Shown here: one piece after another, positions 16,954 through 25,930 of the stretch
How positions within the stretch are numbered: position 1 is the stretch's first letter
Layout of the letters: each line of letters opens with the position of its first letter
Assembly (NCBI RefSeq): GCF_000263855.1
Contig: NZ_AJWX01000017.1
Coordinates: 92,864 to 156,863 of the forward strand
Direction of reading: 5' to 3'
DNA: 64,000 bases
From: Pseudomonas sp. M47T1
GTDB lineage: Bacteria > Pseudomonadota > Gammaproteobacteria > Pseudomonadales > Pseudomonadaceae
Notes under the pieces: generated by a model
What the model was told of the DNA's origin: nothing
The model's database searches: none
Seen by the model: the letters and a program-made list of their open reading frames with translations, nothing else
Position numbers and translations under genes: made by a program

Positions 16954-18057
16954 TTACGCCAAACGGCCTGCTGGCGCGTAGGGAGCGGGATCGATGATGG
17001 GCTCGCGACCCAGCATCAGGTCAGCAAACAATTGGCAGGACGCCGGCGCCAACACCAGGCCGTTACGGTAGTGGCCGCAGTTCAGCCACAGCCCCTCGAC
17101 ACCCTCCAGTGCACCAATAAATGGAATGCCCTCCGGCGAACCCGGCCGCAATCCCGCCCAGTGCTTGACCGGCGTGGCATTGGCCAACGCCGGCAGCAGC
17201 TCAATGGCCGAGGCCTTCAGGCTTTCCAGCGCGCTGACGGTAGGCGTCTTGTCATAGCCCTCATGCTCCAGCGTGCTGCCCACCAGAATGTGACCGTCGC
17301 GACGAGGAATCGCATAGCGCCCCTTGGCCAGCACCATGCTCGGCAGGAAGTCCGCCTCGCACTTGAACAGAATCATCTGCCCCTTCACCGGCTCCACCGG
17401 CAAACGCACGCCCAGGCTTTCCAGCAAATCACCACTCCAGGCACCCGCCGTCAGCACCACCTGATCGGCGCGCAGCTCGCCCTGCGCCGCGTCGACACCG
17501 ACGATGGCCTGGCCATCACGCAGGAAGCCGCGCACTTCGCAGTGCTCGCGCACGGTCACGTTCGGCTGCGCCGATAGCGCCGCTTTCAGCGATTTCACCA
17601 GGCGCGGGTTGCGCACATTGGCCACGTCGGCCATGTAGATGGCGCTGCGGTAGCCACCGCCCAGCACCGGCACGCCGTCGTAGGCCGCCGAAATATCCAC
17701 CTTGCTCAGGGGCCGGTTCAGGCGCGCTGCCCAGGCCAGCGCTTCGTCTTCATCGGGCAGGTCCAGCCAGTACAGGCCAGTGGTGTGCACCTCGGGGTCG
17801 ATGCCGGTGTCGGCGAACAGCCGCGCGCCCAACTGCGGGTAGAAGTCCTGGGACCAGTGCGCCAGCGCCGTCACCGCCGGGCTGTAGCGCCAGGGGTACA
17901 GCGGCGAGACGATGCCGCCACCGGCCCAGGACGATTCCTGGCCTACGCCTGCGCGGTCCAGCAGGGTGATGCGGGCCACGTGGGGGGCCAGGTTCAGGGC
18001 GGTCAGCAGGCCGATGACGCCGCCGCCGATGATGATGAGTTCTTGTTGTGTGGGCAT
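16954..18057 (-). CDS. thiO: Glycine oxidase ThiO
   Basis: A 367-residue FAD-dependent amine oxidase of the DAO family. The N-terminal Rossmann motif is ELIIIGGGVIGLLTALNLA, and the C-terminal WAGLRPGSPEGIPFIG and CGHYRNGLVLAP motifs bind FAD and substrate. It oxidises glycine to iminoglyoxylate for the thiazole of thiamine. The ATG at 18057 places the dinucleotide motif at residue 10; an upstream in-frame ATG adds eight residues. It follows pilE by 24 bases on the same strand and may be read from the pilin operon. Confidence 0.92.
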   Translation of the reverse strand: MPTQQELIIIGGGVIGLLTALNLAPHVARITLLDRAGVGQESSWAGGGIVSPLYPWRYSPAVTALAHWSQDFYPQLGARLFADTGIDPEVHTTGLYWLDLPDEDEALAWAARLNRPLSKVDISAAYDGVPVLGGGYRSAIYMADVANVRNPRLVKSLKAALSAQPNVTVREHCEVRGFLRDGQAIVGVDAAQGELRADQVVLTAGAWSGDLLESLGVRLPVEPVKGQMILFKCEADFLPSMVLAKGRYAIPRRDGHILVGSTLEHEGYDKTPTVSALESLKASAIELLPALANATPVKHWAGLRPGSPEGIPFIGALEGVEGLWLNCGHYRNGLVLAPASCQLFADLMLGREPIIDPAPYAPAGRLA

Positions 18058-18081
18058 GGTTGGTCCAGGATCAGAGGGCAC

Positions 18082-18483
18082 TCAACGGCCCCAGCATTTG
18101 GCGACGGTCATGGGGGCAGTGCCAGTGATGGTGCGGGTGCCGTCCTGCGCAAGGGTGAAGGTACCGCAGGCGTCGTTGGCCATGAGCGTACCGGCAATCG
18201 GCACAGCTTGCAGGGTGTAACCTGAAGCGCTAGGCGCAACGGAAAAACTCACGGTGTACCAGGCGTTGCTGGCCGGGGAGGTGAAGTTGACATAAGTACC
18301 GTACTTCGAATACCAGCGCTCCAGGTTCTGCGCAGTCTCGGACATCAGCTCGGTGATCTCGGCACGGTGCGTTCGCTGCACATAACTGGTGTACGACGGA
18401 TAGGCAATTGCAGCGAGGATGCCGACAATAGCCACCACAACCATCAGCTCTACCAGCGTGAAACCCAGAATCTTTCGTTGCAT
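18082..18483 (-). CDS. pilE: Minor type IV pilin PilE
   Basis: A 133-residue prepilin with leader MQRKILG cut before Phe8 and the class III motif GFTLVELMVVVAIVGILAA including Glu5 of the mature protein. Two C-terminal cysteines (ANDACGTF and AKCWGR) form the disulfide loop. PilE is part of the priming tip complex with PilVWX and PilY1. The ATG at 18483, preceded by GAGGGA at good spacing, is preferred over a GTG two codons upstream. Confidence 0.93.
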   Translation of the reverse strand: MQRKILGFTLVELMVVVAIVGILAAIAYPSYTSYVQRTHRAEITELMSETAQNLERWYSKYGTYVNFTSPASNAWYTVSFSVAPSASGYTLQAVPIAGTLMANDACGTFTLAQDGTRTITGTAPMTVAKCWGR

Positions 18484-18496
18484 GTTCACTGTTCCC

Positions 18497-21400
18497 TCAT
18501 TGAATTTGTCGCCAAAGGATCCGCCCCAAGGTCGCCGTGCCGGTGCCCGCCTCCACCAGCTTGGTGATGGTGCCGCTCGAATCGTTGATGATTTTCACCT
18601 GGCTGTTGGTTGAAGCCACATCAATGATGCCGTTCAGGTTGGGGATGCCCGTGGAGATATAGATGCCGCTGACAATGGTGTCGCTGGAGTTGACCACCCC
18701 ATCGCCATTGGTGTCGAGCACAGGGTAGCTGAGGATACTGCCGTTCAACGCGTTCAGCTCGAAGGTGTAACCCGCACCCTGGCTGGCGCAGGCGTCGGTA
18801 GTATCGACAAATGCCGAGGTGAAGATGATCCGGCTGGTCTTGTACGCCGCCTGATAGATAACCCGATGCCCCGTCAGTGAAGTACCAAATACCAACGGCA
18901 GGTACCAGCCTTTCAGCGAGGTGTAGTCCGTGGTATTGCTGGTGCTGATCACGTACCCCGCACTGTTGATGCCGGTGACGGCCTGGGACTGCAGGTTGGC
19001 GGTGGTGTAGTTGCCCGTGGTGTTGGTATCGGCGTCCCACACGGCGTAAAAGCCCTGGGCGGCGGTAGTGGTCTTGTCCGCTGTTTCATTCAGCTTGCCA
19101 GTGCCGAAATAGACCATCTTGCCGCTGGTAGCGTTGGTAATCAGCAACGGTGCGGCCGTGATTGGTTGGCTGGAGCCGCCCGGCGCGGTGAACAACGGGC
19201 TGCCCGAAAACGCCATGCCCCAACTGGCCGTGGACGTGCTGCTCAAGTCGAACTTCCACATGTGCCCCAGCAGGTCACCGCCGTAGGCCGCCTGTACAAC
19301 GTTGGAGGCATTGACCTTGAGCGCTACGGTGGACAGACCGTTGCTGCCATTGCTGCTCTCGGCGACGATTTCCTTGATCAGCGCGCCGGTCGCAAGGTTG
19401 ACCACGAACAAGGATGCCACGCCCTTGGTGCTGCCATAACCGTTGGCAATAAAGGCCGCCCAGGTACCGTCGGACAGTTTGGCCACCTGGGGCGTCGAGT
19501 AGGCATAACCCAAGTCAGCAAAGGGGGTGGAACTGCTGGCAGAGAAGCTGTCCGGGCGCAGCTCCCACAATGCCTTGACCACGTTGCCCAGGGTTGCGTC
19601 GTAAAGCTGGATGGCCGAGTAGGCCTTGCCGCCAGCCCCCGTACCGCTCAAGGCGAGCGTTTTCCAGCCGCTGCTGATCTGGGCGTCATACACCGCGATA
19701 GGGCCGTCATTGAGAAACGCATGAGAGTTGCCGTTGATGTAACCGGTGTCCGATACCTTGTACAGCGATGCCAGCGCCGTGGACGGCATGTAGGCATAGC
19801 TGCGCACGCCAGTGCTGGCGTTGATGACGTTGGTGAAGCCATCGTTGGCGTTGACCACCAGGCTGTTGGTCATCCCTACTGACTTCGTGGCCAGGTAGGT
19901 GGTGTAGCTTGAATCCCCTACCAGGCTCGACGCCGTCTGGTCGGTCTTGGCGGCCTGGACCAGCGGCGAATTGATGATATCGCCCAGCAACACCGTGCGG
20001 GTGCGCAGCCCGGTGATGTTGGTGCCTTTGCTCCAGTTCACCAGGTTAGTCCCGGTTATACCGGTCGGCAGGTTGGCATTCAATACGGTCTGCTGCGCCG
20101 CACCATAGTTGGCGTAGGCCATGGTGATCGGTGCGGCCGTCACCGTGTTGTAGGACTCGAAGGTTGGCGCCGTCGTGCCCACCGCCATAGTGGTGTTGGT
20201 ATTCCAGCTGGCCGTGGTACTGGCCGTCCCTGTGCTACTCAGGGGAAAGGCTTCGACAATGCCGCGCCAGTCAACCGGATCGTAGAGTGTCTGGTAGTAG
20301 AACGAAGAAGACGTCAGGGTAGTGGCGCTGACCGTGCCGGAGCCGCCGGAGCCGGCCTTGGAGGTAATGTCACTCAGCGCGGAAGACAACGCGCTGGTCA
20401 GCGAGGCGTTGTCGGTGGCCAGGTAGTATTTGCCATGGCCGTAGCTGGCCGTGTCGATCAGCATCTGGTTGCTGGCGGTAAAACCGATGGCGTAGGTAAA
20501 CATGTTCTGCTTGGGGAAGTCCGCCGCCCCCCAGCTCTTGCCTGTGGCGTCGGTACTGTTGGTGGCCACGGCCTTCATGTCGATGTCATAGGCAAACTTG
20601 GCAATGTCATCCAGGTACAGCGTATCCCCTTCATCATCGCCATTGAGGTTGTTGCCATCGTTGTTGATACCGTCCCAGTTGGGCAGGTTGGTCCCCCCCA
20701 ACGGATCGTTCTTGGGGAAGGTGCGGTCGTAGGTGGGCAGCCCGTCGGTGATCACCACGCCAAAGTTTTTCTGACAGCGGTACTGGATGGGGCTGGTATA
20801 GGTGGATGGTGACGAGTTGTAGTACGGCGACATGCCACGCATGTAGCGGGTGATTTCGTAATAGGTTTCCGCCAGCGGCGTGTTCGAGCTTGCACTCAGC
20901 CCGCCAATGGCGTTGATCAGGGCCTGGTAGTTGGTGTTGGCCTGGGTTTGCGTCACGGTTGGCACCAGCCCGGTGGTGCCGTAGGCAGTAACAGGCTGCA
21001 AATCGCTGATTGCCTGGGTAATGTTGCCGCCCGGGCCCCGGTCGGCATTTGTCGGAGGGTTGAAGGTCGACAGGCCGATGCGCAGGTTGCGGTTCGCCGT
21101 GACCAGGGTCTTGGCCACGCTGATTGCCGTGAGCATGCGTGTGCTGCTGGTGACGGTAATTGCACTGCCGGCGTTGGACTTGCTCACCAGGTACGAAAGG
21201 TAATCCACCGGGTAACGGGTCTGACCGCTGCCACGCGGGTCGGGCAAGGTCAGGCAGGTTACTGCAGTGCTGCTGCGGTAGAAAGCGTACTGGCCACTGC
21301 TACAGGTACCCTGGCTCAAGTTGCCGACGAATACATAGTCCGCGCCCCCTCCGATCTGGCTACCCGAGGAATACCCGCAGAAAAACAGGAAGCAGGAATA

Positions 21401-21643
21401 ACTGGCTGAATACACCGCCGGCCAGGTGAGCGTGGAGTCGAACCCCGAGTCCTCAATGATGCTGTCCATACTGCCGGAGTTGTCCACCAGCAGCATGACG
21501 TTGGGGGTTACCGCGGCAGCACTCAACAGGGGCGCGGTAATAGGCGTGAAGCCGAACGCCGGCACGCTGATGAATATCCCGAGCAGCATTCCCAGGAGCG
21601 CTTTGAGCAGGCCGCGCACCGGCCACCATCCATTACTTGCCAT
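18497..21643 (-). CDS. pilY1: Type IV pilus tip adhesin PilY1
   Basis: A 1048-residue secreted protein with a signal sequence (about 1-30), an N-terminal von Willebrand A domain opening NVMLLVDNSGSMDS with the MIDAS DxSxS, and a C-terminal seven-bladed beta-propeller with a calcium loop DTNGDGVVNSSD. PilY1 sits at the pilus tip with the minor pilins, aids extension and surface sensing, and feeds into c-di-GMP control. ATG 21643 has a GGAGAG site; a GTG two codons upstream is possible. It overlaps the end of pilX by 11 nt. Confidence 0.95.
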   Translation of the reverse strand: MASNGWWPVRGLLKALLGMLLGIFISVPAFGFTPITAPLLSAAAVTPNVMLLVDNSGSMDSIIEDSGFDSTLTWPAVYSASYSCFLFFCGYSSGSQIGGGADYVFVGNLSQGTCSSGQYAFYRSSTAVTCLTLPDPRGSGQTRYPVDYLSYLVSKSNAGSAITVTSSTRMLTAISVAKTLVTANRNLRIGLSTFNPPTNADRGPGGNITQAISDLQPVTAYGTTGLVPTVTQTQANTNYQALINAIGGLSASSNTPLAETYYEITRYMRGMSPYYNSSPSTYTSPIQYRCQKNFGVVITDGLPTYDRTFPKNDPLGGTNLPNWDGINNDGNNLNGDDEGDTLYLDDIAKFAYDIDMKAVATNSTDATGKSWGAADFPKQNMFTYAIGFTASNQMLIDTASYGHGKYYLATDNASLTSALSSALSDITSKAGSGGSGTVSATTLTSSSFYYQTLYDPVDWRGIVEAFPLSSTGTASTTASWNTNTTMAVGTTAPTFESYNTVTAAPITMAYANYGAAQQTVLNANLPTGITGTNLVNWSKGTNITGLRTRTVLLGDIINSPLVQAAKTDQTASSLVGDSSYTTYLATKSVGMTNSLVVNANDGFTNVINASTGVRSYAYMPSTALASLYKVSDTGYINGNSHAFLNDGPIAVYDAQISSGWKTLALSGTGAGGKAYSAIQLYDATLGNVVKALWELRPDSFSASSSTPFADLGYAYSTPQVAKLSDGTWAAFIANGYGSTKGVASLFVVNLATGALIKEIVAESSNGSNGLSTVALKVNASNVVQAAYGGDLLGHMWKFDLSSTSTASWGMAFSGSPLFTAPGGSSQPITAAPLLITNATSGKMVYFGTGKLNETADKTTTAAQGFYAVWDADTNTTGNYTTANLQSQAVTGINSAGYVISTSNTTDYTSLKGWYLPLVFGTSLTGHRVIYQAAYKTSRIIFTSAFVDTTDACASQGAGYTFELNALNGSILSYPVLDTNGDGVVNSSDTIVSGIYISTGIPNLNGIIDVASTNSQVKIINDSSGTITKLVEAGTGTATLGRILWRQIQ

Positions 21644-22166
21644 ACACACTCTCCAGAACGGTGCGCGGATTGGTCAAAGGCGTTGCCGCGGTAAAGCCTA
21701 TGGCGGTAATGCGATAGAGCGACGAGCTGGACGTGGTGTTCGGTATCGTGCCTGCCGCGGGAATGCCGAGGAACTGCACGCCATAAAACCCCGTAGTGCC
21801 CACCGCAACCCAGGCGATACCCGAAGTTCCGGTGGTGCCGGCAGCGGTCACGTTGTTGTATTCCGTGGCGGGGGGAGGCGAACAGGTCAGCGAAGTGGTG
21901 CACTGGACCAGGGTGTAGCCGGTGGCGGCCACGGCATTCTCTCCAACCCGCAATGCAGCCTCCGCGGCCTGAAAGGTGGTGTTGCGCATCTGCACGCTAC
22001 CGGCCATTTTTTCCTGCAATGTGGCGTTCTGCATGGAGGAAATACCGATCATGGTGATCAGCAACAGCATCACCAGCGCAACCAGCAACACCATACCCTG
22101 TTGCCGGGCAGCGCCAGGACCTCGAAAACCAGCAAGGGGGGGGCGGGGCATCGACAAGGCTCTCAT
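21633..22166 (-). CDS. pilX: Minor type IV pilin PilX
   Basis: A 177-residue prepilin-like protein with a long leader of 24 residues ending RQQG and the hydrophobic segment MVLLVALVMLLLITMIGISSMQ. Position 5 of the mature protein is Val, not Glu, which I recall being normal for PilX/GspK-type minor pilins. Two cysteines (VQCTTSLTC) may pair. The start overlaps the pilW stop by 4 nt. PilX belongs to the tip initiation complex. Confidence 0.92.
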   Translation of the reverse strand: MRALSMPRPPLAGFRGPGAARQQGMVLLVALVMLLLITMIGISSMQNATLQEKMAGSVQMRNTTFQAAEAALRVGENAVAATGYTLVQCTTSLTCSPPPATEYNNVTAAGTTGTSGIAWVAVGTTGFYGVQFLGIPAAGTIPNTTSSSSLYRITAIGFTAATPLTNPRTVLESVYGK

Positions 22167-22894
22167 GGCAGACGGTTACGGATGGCGGCGACAACACTGA
22201 ACGCCTGCGGCTTCACGCGATTGTTGGGGTCTGACAAGGTCAGGGAAATACGTACACTGAGGACGTTCGCAAGCCCCGCTGTGGTGGCGGGCGGCGTGCT
22301 GGTGTAGGAGGTAATGGCCCCGCTGCCGCCACTGATGCCAAACAGGATACTCATGGCGCTGACGTTGCTGATGAGCACGGACTGCACACCGGCAATCGTT
22401 GTCAGCAAGCGCTGGTTGGTACTGTCGTAGGTGTAGATCACCCGGCGGATCGGCATCGAGATCAATCCCGCGGTCGTTTTCGCCCCTGCGGTCACGGTAG
22501 CCGTGTTCAGCGTAGGGTCAGTCAGAATGGTCCAGGTTGGCGCGCTGCCATTGCCGCCAACATCGGCGGTGAGCAGGGTCATTACGCCTGTCGTGACAGT
22601 GCCGACCGTGGTGGCGACATAATTGAAGGGCGTGGTCGACGCGAGGGTAAAATCCAGGGCCGTGCTGTCAGGCGTTGGCACGACATAGCTGAACATCCCG
22701 GTCATGCGAATTTCCTGAACCATCTTGCTCAACACATAACGAGCATCTTCCTGCATGGCCGCCGCGGCGTTCTGGGACAGGTAAGTATTCTTGGCCGCCA
22801 CGAATATCTGCGACACCCCCAGCAGAATAATCAGGCCCAAGGTCAGCGCCACCATCAGTTCGATCAAGCCAAAACCAGCCGAGTGCTTTTTCAT
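22163..22894 (-). CDS. pilW: Minor type IV pilin PilW
   Basis: A 243-residue prepilin with leader MKKHSAG and motif FGLIELMVALTLGLIILLGVSQIF, followed by EDARYVLSKMVQEIRMTGM, characteristic of PilW. Glu5 is present. Start and stop each overlap the neighbouring genes (pilV, pilX) by 4 nt, so stoichiometric expression of tip components by translational coupling is likely. Confidence 0.92.
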   Translation of the reverse strand: MKKHSAGFGLIELMVALTLGLIILLGVSQIFVAAKNTYLSQNAAAAMQEDARYVLSKMVQEIRMTGMFSYVVPTPDSTALDFTLASTTPFNYVATTVGTVTTGVMTLLTADVGGNGSAPTWTILTDPTLNTATVTAGAKTTAGLISMPIRRVIYTYDSTNQRLLTTIAGVQSVLISNVSAMSILFGISGGSGAITSYTSTPPATTAGLANVLSVRISLTLSDPNNRVKPQAFSVVAAIRNRLP

Positions 22895-23388
22895 TGGGTC
22901 ACCGTGGCGTCGTTGAAGGCTCGGGAAACCAGGGTGAACGTCTGGACAGAGGTGTCGTTGGCCACCGCGCTGGCATTGATGGCGTTCAACGTTTTACCCG
23001 CGCGCGAGTCTCCCCATTTGATGGTGATGGTAATGACGTTGTTGGCAATCACGATCGAGCCGTCGGCATTATTGGTGGTGCCGCCAAGGCCCGAGGTGAT
23101 ATTGCCTTTGAAGTCGGACCAGTCCAAAGCCCGGGGGTCGGACGTTGCGGTGGTCGTGGTCGCTGCCATGGCCGAGGCGATGCTGTAGTTGACCAGGTTA
23201 TTGGCACGGATACGGTCCAGCATGTCGTAAGCAATGAAGCTGGCCTGGGTGCGCATGGCCGAGCTGTCGGTATATTTCAGCGCATTGAGCTGGATGGCGG
23301 CAGCGCCCATCAAACCAATGGTCATGATCAGCATTGCCACCAGGACTTCGATCAGGGAAAAACCGCGTTGGAGTGGTTTGAGCTTCAT
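22891..23388 (-). CDS. pilV: Minor type IV pilin PilV
   Basis: A 165-residue prepilin with leader MKLKPLQRG and motif FSLIEVLVAMLIMTIGLMGAA (Glu5 present). The SSAMRTQASFIAYDMLDRIRAN segment is typical of PilV. The ATG at 23388 overlaps the fimU stop by 4 nt; a longer in-frame start at 23427 would put 13 extra residues before the leader. Confidence 0.92.
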   Translation of the reverse strand: MKLKPLQRGFSLIEVLVAMLIMTIGLMGAAAIQLNALKYTDSSAMRTQASFIAYDMLDRIRANNLVNYSIASAMAATTTTATSDPRALDWSDFKGNITSGLGGTTNNADGSIVIANNVITITIKWGDSRAGKTLNAINASAVANDTSVQTFTLVSRAFNDATVTQ

Positions 23389-23849
23389 GTGCACGTCCCG
23401 CTCAAGACCACCCGCCCGTTGAGGCAAACACCCAGGTTGCGGCTCACCGTTCCCTGGGTGTAGGTCAACGTCAACGCCGAAGCTGGGAACGTCAGCCCGC
23501 CCAGATTGTTGAATTCAATGTAGGCCGCCGTGGTGCTGAAGCTCAGGGCGGCTGAACTGGACATGGCGGGAATGACCCTCAAGGACGTGCCTGCACTGCT
23601 GAGCGTGATATTCAGGGCGCTGGTCCAGACGCCGGATGTGGAGGGGGTGATGCGCACGCTCAAACCGCGGTTGATGGCTTCCAGGCGCGCATAGTTGAGT
23701 GCCCGGTAGAATTCTCCGGTCTCTGTGTCCGCCCTGTTATTGGCAATGATGGTGGTATACGACGGCAGTGCAATCGCGGCCATGATGGCAAATATCGCAA
23801 CCGTCACCAGCATCTCCACCATCGTGAATCCGTTACGTCTTGAATCCAT
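23385..23849 (-). CDS. fimU: Minor pilin FimU (GspH/FimT family)
   Basis: A 154-residue prepilin with leader MDSRRNG, motif FTMVEMLVTVAIFAIMAAIALPSY, Glu5 present, and a C-terminal GspH domain with a short disulfide loop (CLNGRVVLSGTC). It is the first gene of the fimU-pilV-pilW-pilX-pilY1-pilE run and links the tip complex to the major pilin. FimU and FimT are close in sequence; gene order and the divergent second copy favour FimU here. Confidence 0.85.
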   Translation of the reverse strand: MDSRRNGFTMVEMLVTVAIFAIMAAIALPSYTTIIANNRADTETGEFYRALNYARLEAINRGLSVRITPSTSGVWTSALNITLSSAGTSLRVIPAMSSSAALSFSTTAAYIEFNNLGGLTFPASALTLTYTQGTVSRNLGVCLNGRVVLSGTCT

Positions 23850-23992
23850 CTGCCCCGCTCCCCCCGAATGCGCTGGACTATAAACCAGCAGTGCCTGCGC
23901 AAAAGCACGGCACAGGATATACGGTTGTTCCAGAGGGATCAGCGTTCATCTGTACAAAGTCGTCTCAGGTTTGCCAAGCAGGGAGCATCGGC

Positions 23993-24535
23993 ATGCAGCA
24001 GCGCGGTTTCAGTCTCGTTCAATTGATGGTGGCGGTAACGGTAGCGGCAGTGCTGATGCACCTGGCGCTGCCCCATTATCAAGCCATGACTCAGGCTCAG
24101 CGGCGCCAGATAGCCGCCCACGAGTTGTTGACTGGGTTACGCGTGGCACGTACCGAGGCGGTACTGCGTAACCAGGACGTGGTCATTCATGCACTGGACG
24201 GCGACTGGTCCAGCGGTTGGCGGATCATTGCCGACCACAGTGGCCAGGGCGCCAGTGATGAACGCAATCCGGTGTTGCGGGTAAATCAGGGCGATCCTCG
24301 CCTGGCGGTTTACGGCAATTCGCCGGTGCGTGCGCAGGTGCGCTTTACCGCCCAAGGCTGGGCGTTACAAGACAGCGGGGCGTTTCAGGCCGGTACGGTG
24401 CATGTCTGCGACGGGCATACCGGGGAGAGTCATTACCAGGTGGTGATCGCCAAGAGCGGCCGCGTGCACCTGACAAACGAAAGGGCCACTCAGGCCCTTT
24501 GTTCAATTCAGCAATCAGATCGCCTTGACGCGTAG
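23993..24535 (+). CDS. fimT: FimT-like minor pilin with atypical signature
   Basis: A 180-residue GspH/FimT-type prepilin with leader MQQRG and motif FSLVQLMVAVTVAAVLMHLALPHY. Position 5 is Gln instead of the near-invariant Glu. The C-terminal motif reads GRVH where DNA-binding FimT proteins have GRxR. It is divergent from fimU. Its 3' end overlaps the 3' end of ispH by 21 nt and contains the ispH terminator. The ATG at 23993 is chosen because it puts the prepilin leader at the N-terminus. FimT proteins help DNA uptake; this one may be weakened. Confidence 0.8.
   Translation: MQQRGFSLVQLMVAVTVAAVLMHLALPHYQAMTQAQRRQIAAHELLTGLRVARTEAVLRNQDVVIHALDGDWSSGWRIIADHSGQGASDERNPVLRVNQGDPRLAVYGNSPVRAQVRFTAQGWALQDSGAFQAGTVHVCDGHTGESHYQVVIAKSGRVHLTNERATQALCSIQQSDRLDA
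24480..24507 (-). terminator. ispH terminator embedded in the fimT coding end
   Basis: AAAGGGCC, loop ACTCA, GGCCCTTT is a perfect 8-bp stem with T-rich flank on the minus strand, beginning 15 bases past the ispH stop. It lies wholly inside the last codons of fimT. Confidence 0.8.
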
Positions 24536-25459
24536 TTCCTTGGGCATCGAGAACGTGATGTTCTCCGGCCGCCCGTCCAGCTCTTCGGCACCGGTGGCAC
24601 CCCAGGCGTGCAGCTGGTTGATCACGCCGCGCACCAGCACTTCCGGTGCCGAGGCGCCAGCGGTGATGCCGATGCGTTGCACACCGTCGAACCAGGCTTG
24701 CTGCATGTCTTCGGCGCCGTCGATGAGGTAGGCAGGGGTGGCCATGCGTTCGGCCAATTCGCGCAGGCGGTTGGAGTTGGAGCTGTTGGGGCTGCCCACT
24801 ACCAGAACCACGTCGCACTCGTCGGCCAGTTGCTTGACTGCGTCCTGGCGGTTTTGCGTGGCGTAGCAGATGTCGTCCTTGCGCGGGCCACCGATGTTCG
24901 GGAAGCGGCCACGCAGGGCGTCGATGACGCGGCTGGTGTCGTCCATCGACAGCGTGGTCTGGGTCACGAAGGCCAGGTTGTCGGGGTTGCGCACCTGCAG
25001 GCTGGCCACGTCCTTCTCGTCTTCCACCAGGTAGATCGAGCCGCCATTGCTGCCGTCGTACTGGCCCATGGTGCCTTCCACTTCCGGGTGACCGGCGTGG
25101 CCAATGAGGATGCACTCACGACCGTCGCGGCTGTAGCGCGCCACTTCGATGTGCACCTTGGTCACCAGCGGGCAGGTGGCGTCGAACACTTTCAGGCCAC
25201 GGCCAGCCGCTTCCTGGCGCACGGCCTGGGAAACACCGTGGGCGCTGAAGATGACGATGACGTCGTCCGGCACCTGGTCCAGTTCTTCGACGAAAATGGC
25301 ACCGCGGTTGCGCAGGTCTTCCACCACGAACTTGTTGTGCACCACTTCATGACGCACATAGATCGGCGGGCCGAAGACTTCCAGGGCGCGGTTGACGATT
25401 TCGATCGCCCGGTCCACACCTGCGCAGAAGCCACGGGGGTTGGCGAGTTTGATTTGCAT
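24515..25459 (-). CDS. ispH: 4-hydroxy-3-methylbut-2-enyl diphosphate reductase IspH (LytB)
   Basis: A 314-residue iron-sulfur enzyme with the three cluster cysteines Cys12 (PRGFCAGV), Cys96 (DATCPLVTK) and Cys198 (DICYATQNRQ), the substrate histidines in RHEVVHN and SAHGVS, and the HAGHPEVEGT motif. It makes IPP and DMAPP at the end of the MEP isoprenoid pathway. It follows fkpB by 33 bases in the ileS-lspA-fkpB-ispH operon known across proteobacteria. Confidence 0.97.
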   Translation of the reverse strand: MQIKLANPRGFCAGVDRAIEIVNRALEVFGPPIYVRHEVVHNKFVVEDLRNRGAIFVEELDQVPDDVIVIFSAHGVSQAVRQEAAGRGLKVFDATCPLVTKVHIEVARYSRDGRECILIGHAGHPEVEGTMGQYDGSNGGSIYLVEDEKDVASLQVRNPDNLAFVTQTTLSMDDTSRVIDALRGRFPNIGGPRKDDICYATQNRQDAVKQLADECDVVLVVGSPNSSNSNRLRELAERMATPAYLIDGAEDMQQAWFDGVQRIGITAGASAPEVLVRGVINQLHAWGATGAEELDGRPENITFSMPKELRVKAI

Positions 25460-25492
25460 GCTGTGCCTCGTGCTTGCGCGCAGGGTCAGGGC

Positions 25493-25930
25493 TCAGAGAG
25501 CCTTGACCTCGATGATGTCCACTTCGAAGTTCAGGGTTTTGCCGGCCAGTGGGTGGTTGAAGTCGACGGTCACTTGCGCGTCGTCGAACGCCTTCACCAC
25601 GCCAGGCAATTCAGTGTTGGCGGCGTCGTTGAAGATCACCAGCAGCCCTTCCGACAGCTCCATGTCCTGGAACTGGGAGCGTGGCATGATCTGCACGTTC
25701 TGTGGGTTGGGCTGACCGAAGGCATTCTCCGGCGGGACCACCACGGTGCGCTTGTCGCCGGCCTTGAAGCCGAAGATAGCGGCCTCGAAACCTGGCAGCA
25801 GGTTGCCGTCGCCCACCTTGAACACGGCCGGGGCCTTGTCGAAAGTGCTGTCGACGGTGTCGCCGTTTTCAAGGTGCAGGGCGAAGTGCAGGGTCACTTC
25901 GGTATTTTGAGCGATACGCTGCTCAGTCAT
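25493..25930 (-). CDS. fkpB: FKBP-type peptidyl-prolyl isomerase FkpB (SlpA)
   Basis: A 145-residue SlyD-like FKBP with HFALHLENGDTVDSTFDKAP at the N-terminus and the inserted-in-flap domain around FGQPNPQNVQIMPRSQF, but no histidine-rich tail, which separates it from SlyD. It is a cytoplasmic prolyl isomerase and chaperone. It overlaps lspA by 8 nt and precedes ispH. Confidence 0.93.
   Translation of the reverse strand: MTEQRIAQNTEVTLHFALHLENGDTVDSTFDKAPAVFKVGDGNLLPGFEAAIFGFKAGDKRTVVVPPENAFGQPNPQNVQIMPRSQFQDMELSEGLLVIFNDAANTELPGVVKAFDDAQVTVDFNHPLAGKTLNFEVDIIEVKAL

Noticed and set aside
21633..22166. PilX lacking Glu5 as a defect
   Set aside because: Absence of Glu5 is, as I recall, normal for PilX/GspK-type minor pilins, unlike FimT.
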